Below are positions 63,199 through 64,000 of a stretch of 64,000 bases of DNA, in pieces. The notes under the pieces were generated by a model. That model had not been told where the DNA came from. It was given only the letters and a program-made list of their open reading frames with translations, and did not search any database. Position 1 is the stretch's first letter, and every line of letters begins with the position of its first letter. This DNA comes from Whitmania pigra (Eukaryota; Annelida; Clitellata; Hirudinida; Haemopidae), in assembly GCA_021613335.1 (NCBI GenBank), contig JAJTWR010000086.1, positions 124,001 through 188,000 of the forward strand, read 5' to 3'. A program made the translations under genes and the position numbers.

Positions 63199-63670
63199 TG
63201 CGAAATCAAAAGGCTGATAAACTTGGCATAAACATGATAAACCAAATTTTTTCAGATAGGGGGGAGCTTTTCAGGCAGTCAAAGCCGTAAAAATGGCGGT
63301 CTGAAAATTTGTGGTCAATACGTTCGTCATGGCCTGATTGAACAGCGAACCGCGTCGGTTTTTCCCTCAAACGGGAGTTTCCGGGCGGCGATCTGCGTAG
63401 GGTGGATACGGTATTTGGAAGCAGGTTTTTTGGAGGGATTGGTATTTTTGATCGCCTCAATAGCAACTTTGACCTTGAAACTTGGATTGCATTTTCTATG
63501 CTTTTTCTTCATTTTTAACCGTTAAATTCAGTTGCCCAAGATTTAGGGGTATTATATATTCTCTCTCTTTAAATAATTCTATTTTTTATTTGCAATAACT
63601 AAACACTTTTGCTCCTTAGGTTATATTAACCGAACCCAAGGTTTAACCAAAATTTCAAACTCGCGGGCGG
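63199..63670. other. IS-relic region between serB and the RND gene
   Basis: 472 bp with a dead IS3-type orfA (63327-63512), somewhat GC-rich flanking DNA, and a 13-bp direct repeat CAAACTCGCGGGC (63656-63668 and 63679-63691) around the stop of the RND gene. Confidence 0.6.
63327..63512 (-). pseudogene. IS3-family OrfA remnant
   Basis: 61 aa. The start MKKKHRKCNPSFKVKVAIEA and KYRIHPTQIA match the N-terminal helix-turn-helix of IS3-type OrfA, which binds the element ends. After that the reading differs from the family (RKLPFEGKTDAVRCSIRP) and stops; no orfB is present. A broken element. Confidence 0.7.
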
Positions 63671-63691
63671 TTAATAGTCAAACTCGCGGGC
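63656..63691. repeat. 13-bp direct repeat at the RND stop codon
   Basis: CAAACTCGCGGGC occurs at 63656-63668 and 63679-63691 with a 23-bp period. It encodes the last residues AREFD and a copy just past the stop. Confidence 0.7.
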
Positions 63692-64000
63692 ATTTTTTGC
63701 CGACTCCTGATCAGAAACAAATTTTCTGACCTTCTTTTTATCTAACCACAACATAAGCGCGGGCAACAAGGTTAAATTAAATATCAGCGCAACAATTAAT
63801 GTAATGGAAAGCAGCGTGCCTAAAATAATCGTCCCGCCAAAGGTTGAAACGGTAAAAATGCCGAAGCCGAAAAACAAAATTAAGGCAATGTGGGTCATGC
63901 TAACGCCGGTTTCGGTAATGGTATCAAAAATGACTTTGCTAACCGGAAAATTGGTTAGCTTTAATTCTTGCTGGTAGCGGGTTAAAAAATAAATGGTTTG
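63671..64000 (-). CDS. RND/MMPL-family transporter, C-terminal end (5' part outside window)
   Basis: The open frame enters from the right edge; about 109 residues are visible. Read on the minus strand: YFLTRYQQELKLTNFPVSKV, IFDTITETGVSMTHIALILF, FGFGIFTVSTFGGTIILGTL, then LLPALMLWLDKKKV, the final two helices and basic end of a patched-like/MMPL exporter. The full protein is usually about 750-800 aa. It probably moves lipids or hydrophobic compounds. The start is not in the window. Confidence 0.88.
   Translation of the reverse strand, partial: QTIYFLTRYQQELKLTNFPVSKVIFDTITETGVSMTHIALILFFGFGIFTVSTFGGTIILGTLLSITLIVALIFNLTLLPALMLWLDKKKVRKFVSDQESAKNAREFDY

Noticed and set aside
1..64000. CRISPR array, tRNA or rRNA genes
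   Set aside because: No regularly spaced repeats, no cloverleaf-like sequences with a TTCRANTC loop, and no rRNA segments were recognised by eye.

Overview
The window is a chromosomal piece of an AT-rich Bacteroidota bacterium, most like Sphingobacteriales. This rests on the families present (short NuoG, fused CcoN-CcoO, DUF2851, TonB with two ExbD proteins, the phosphoserine phosphatase/phosphoglycerate dehydrogenase fusion family), on few purine-rich ribosome binding sites, and on promoters with the Bacteroidota -7 element TAnnTTTG. No tRNA, rRNA or CRISPR array was seen.

Layout. 1-731: the 3' end of secA. 1.1-5.4 kb (minus): a drug-efflux operon (TetR regulator, TolC-like channel with an internal deletion, HlyD/EmrA adaptor, EmrB-type MFS pump), with a 30-bp palindromic operator at the regulator start. 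5.7-12.4 kb: an accessory island holding a five-gene cassette (150 aa, 572-aa membrane protein, a frameshifted 63-codon gene, 177 aa, and a Ycf46-like AAA+ ATPase), bordered by relics of an IS982-like element and followed by decayed genes. 12.7-27.2 kb (minus): a microaerobic respiration block with cbb3 oxidase structural and assembly genes (ccoNO, Q, P, G, H, TauE/SafE, S, I), hemN, a small Cys-tailed protein, a FixL-like heme-PAS kinase, a receiver-CRP/FNR fusion regulator and a Cys-rich 588-aa protein. Three promoters here carry the same FNR-type box, TGAT-N4-ATCA, about 58 bp upstream of a -7 element; the regulator has an FNR-like recognition helix, so block and regulator probably form one oxygen regulon.

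27.5-33.7 kb: PspC, DUF2851, rho, pssA, a pseudogene-rich 1.1-kb stretch and an InlB-repeat/PEBP lipoprotein. 34-47 kb (minus): a complete 14-gene complex I operon, nuoA to nuoN. 47-53 kb (minus): a TonB/ExbB/ExbD/ExbD energy-transduction cluster with a phosphate-binding-type protein and a TPR protein. 53.6-63.2 kb: SUI1-like factor, lipid kinase, metK with a structured leader, ssb, mutY, a TlpA-like thioredoxin, a ureohydrolase-fold protein lacking metal ligands, an epimerase, and a serB fusion that has lost its dehydrogenase domain. The right end has an IS3-type orfA relic and the 3' end of an RND/MMPL transporter.

Frameshifted genes, IS relics and two clean in-frame internal deletions (the TolC-like protein and the SerB fusion) suggest a genome losing functions. 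The core respiratory genes look intact.
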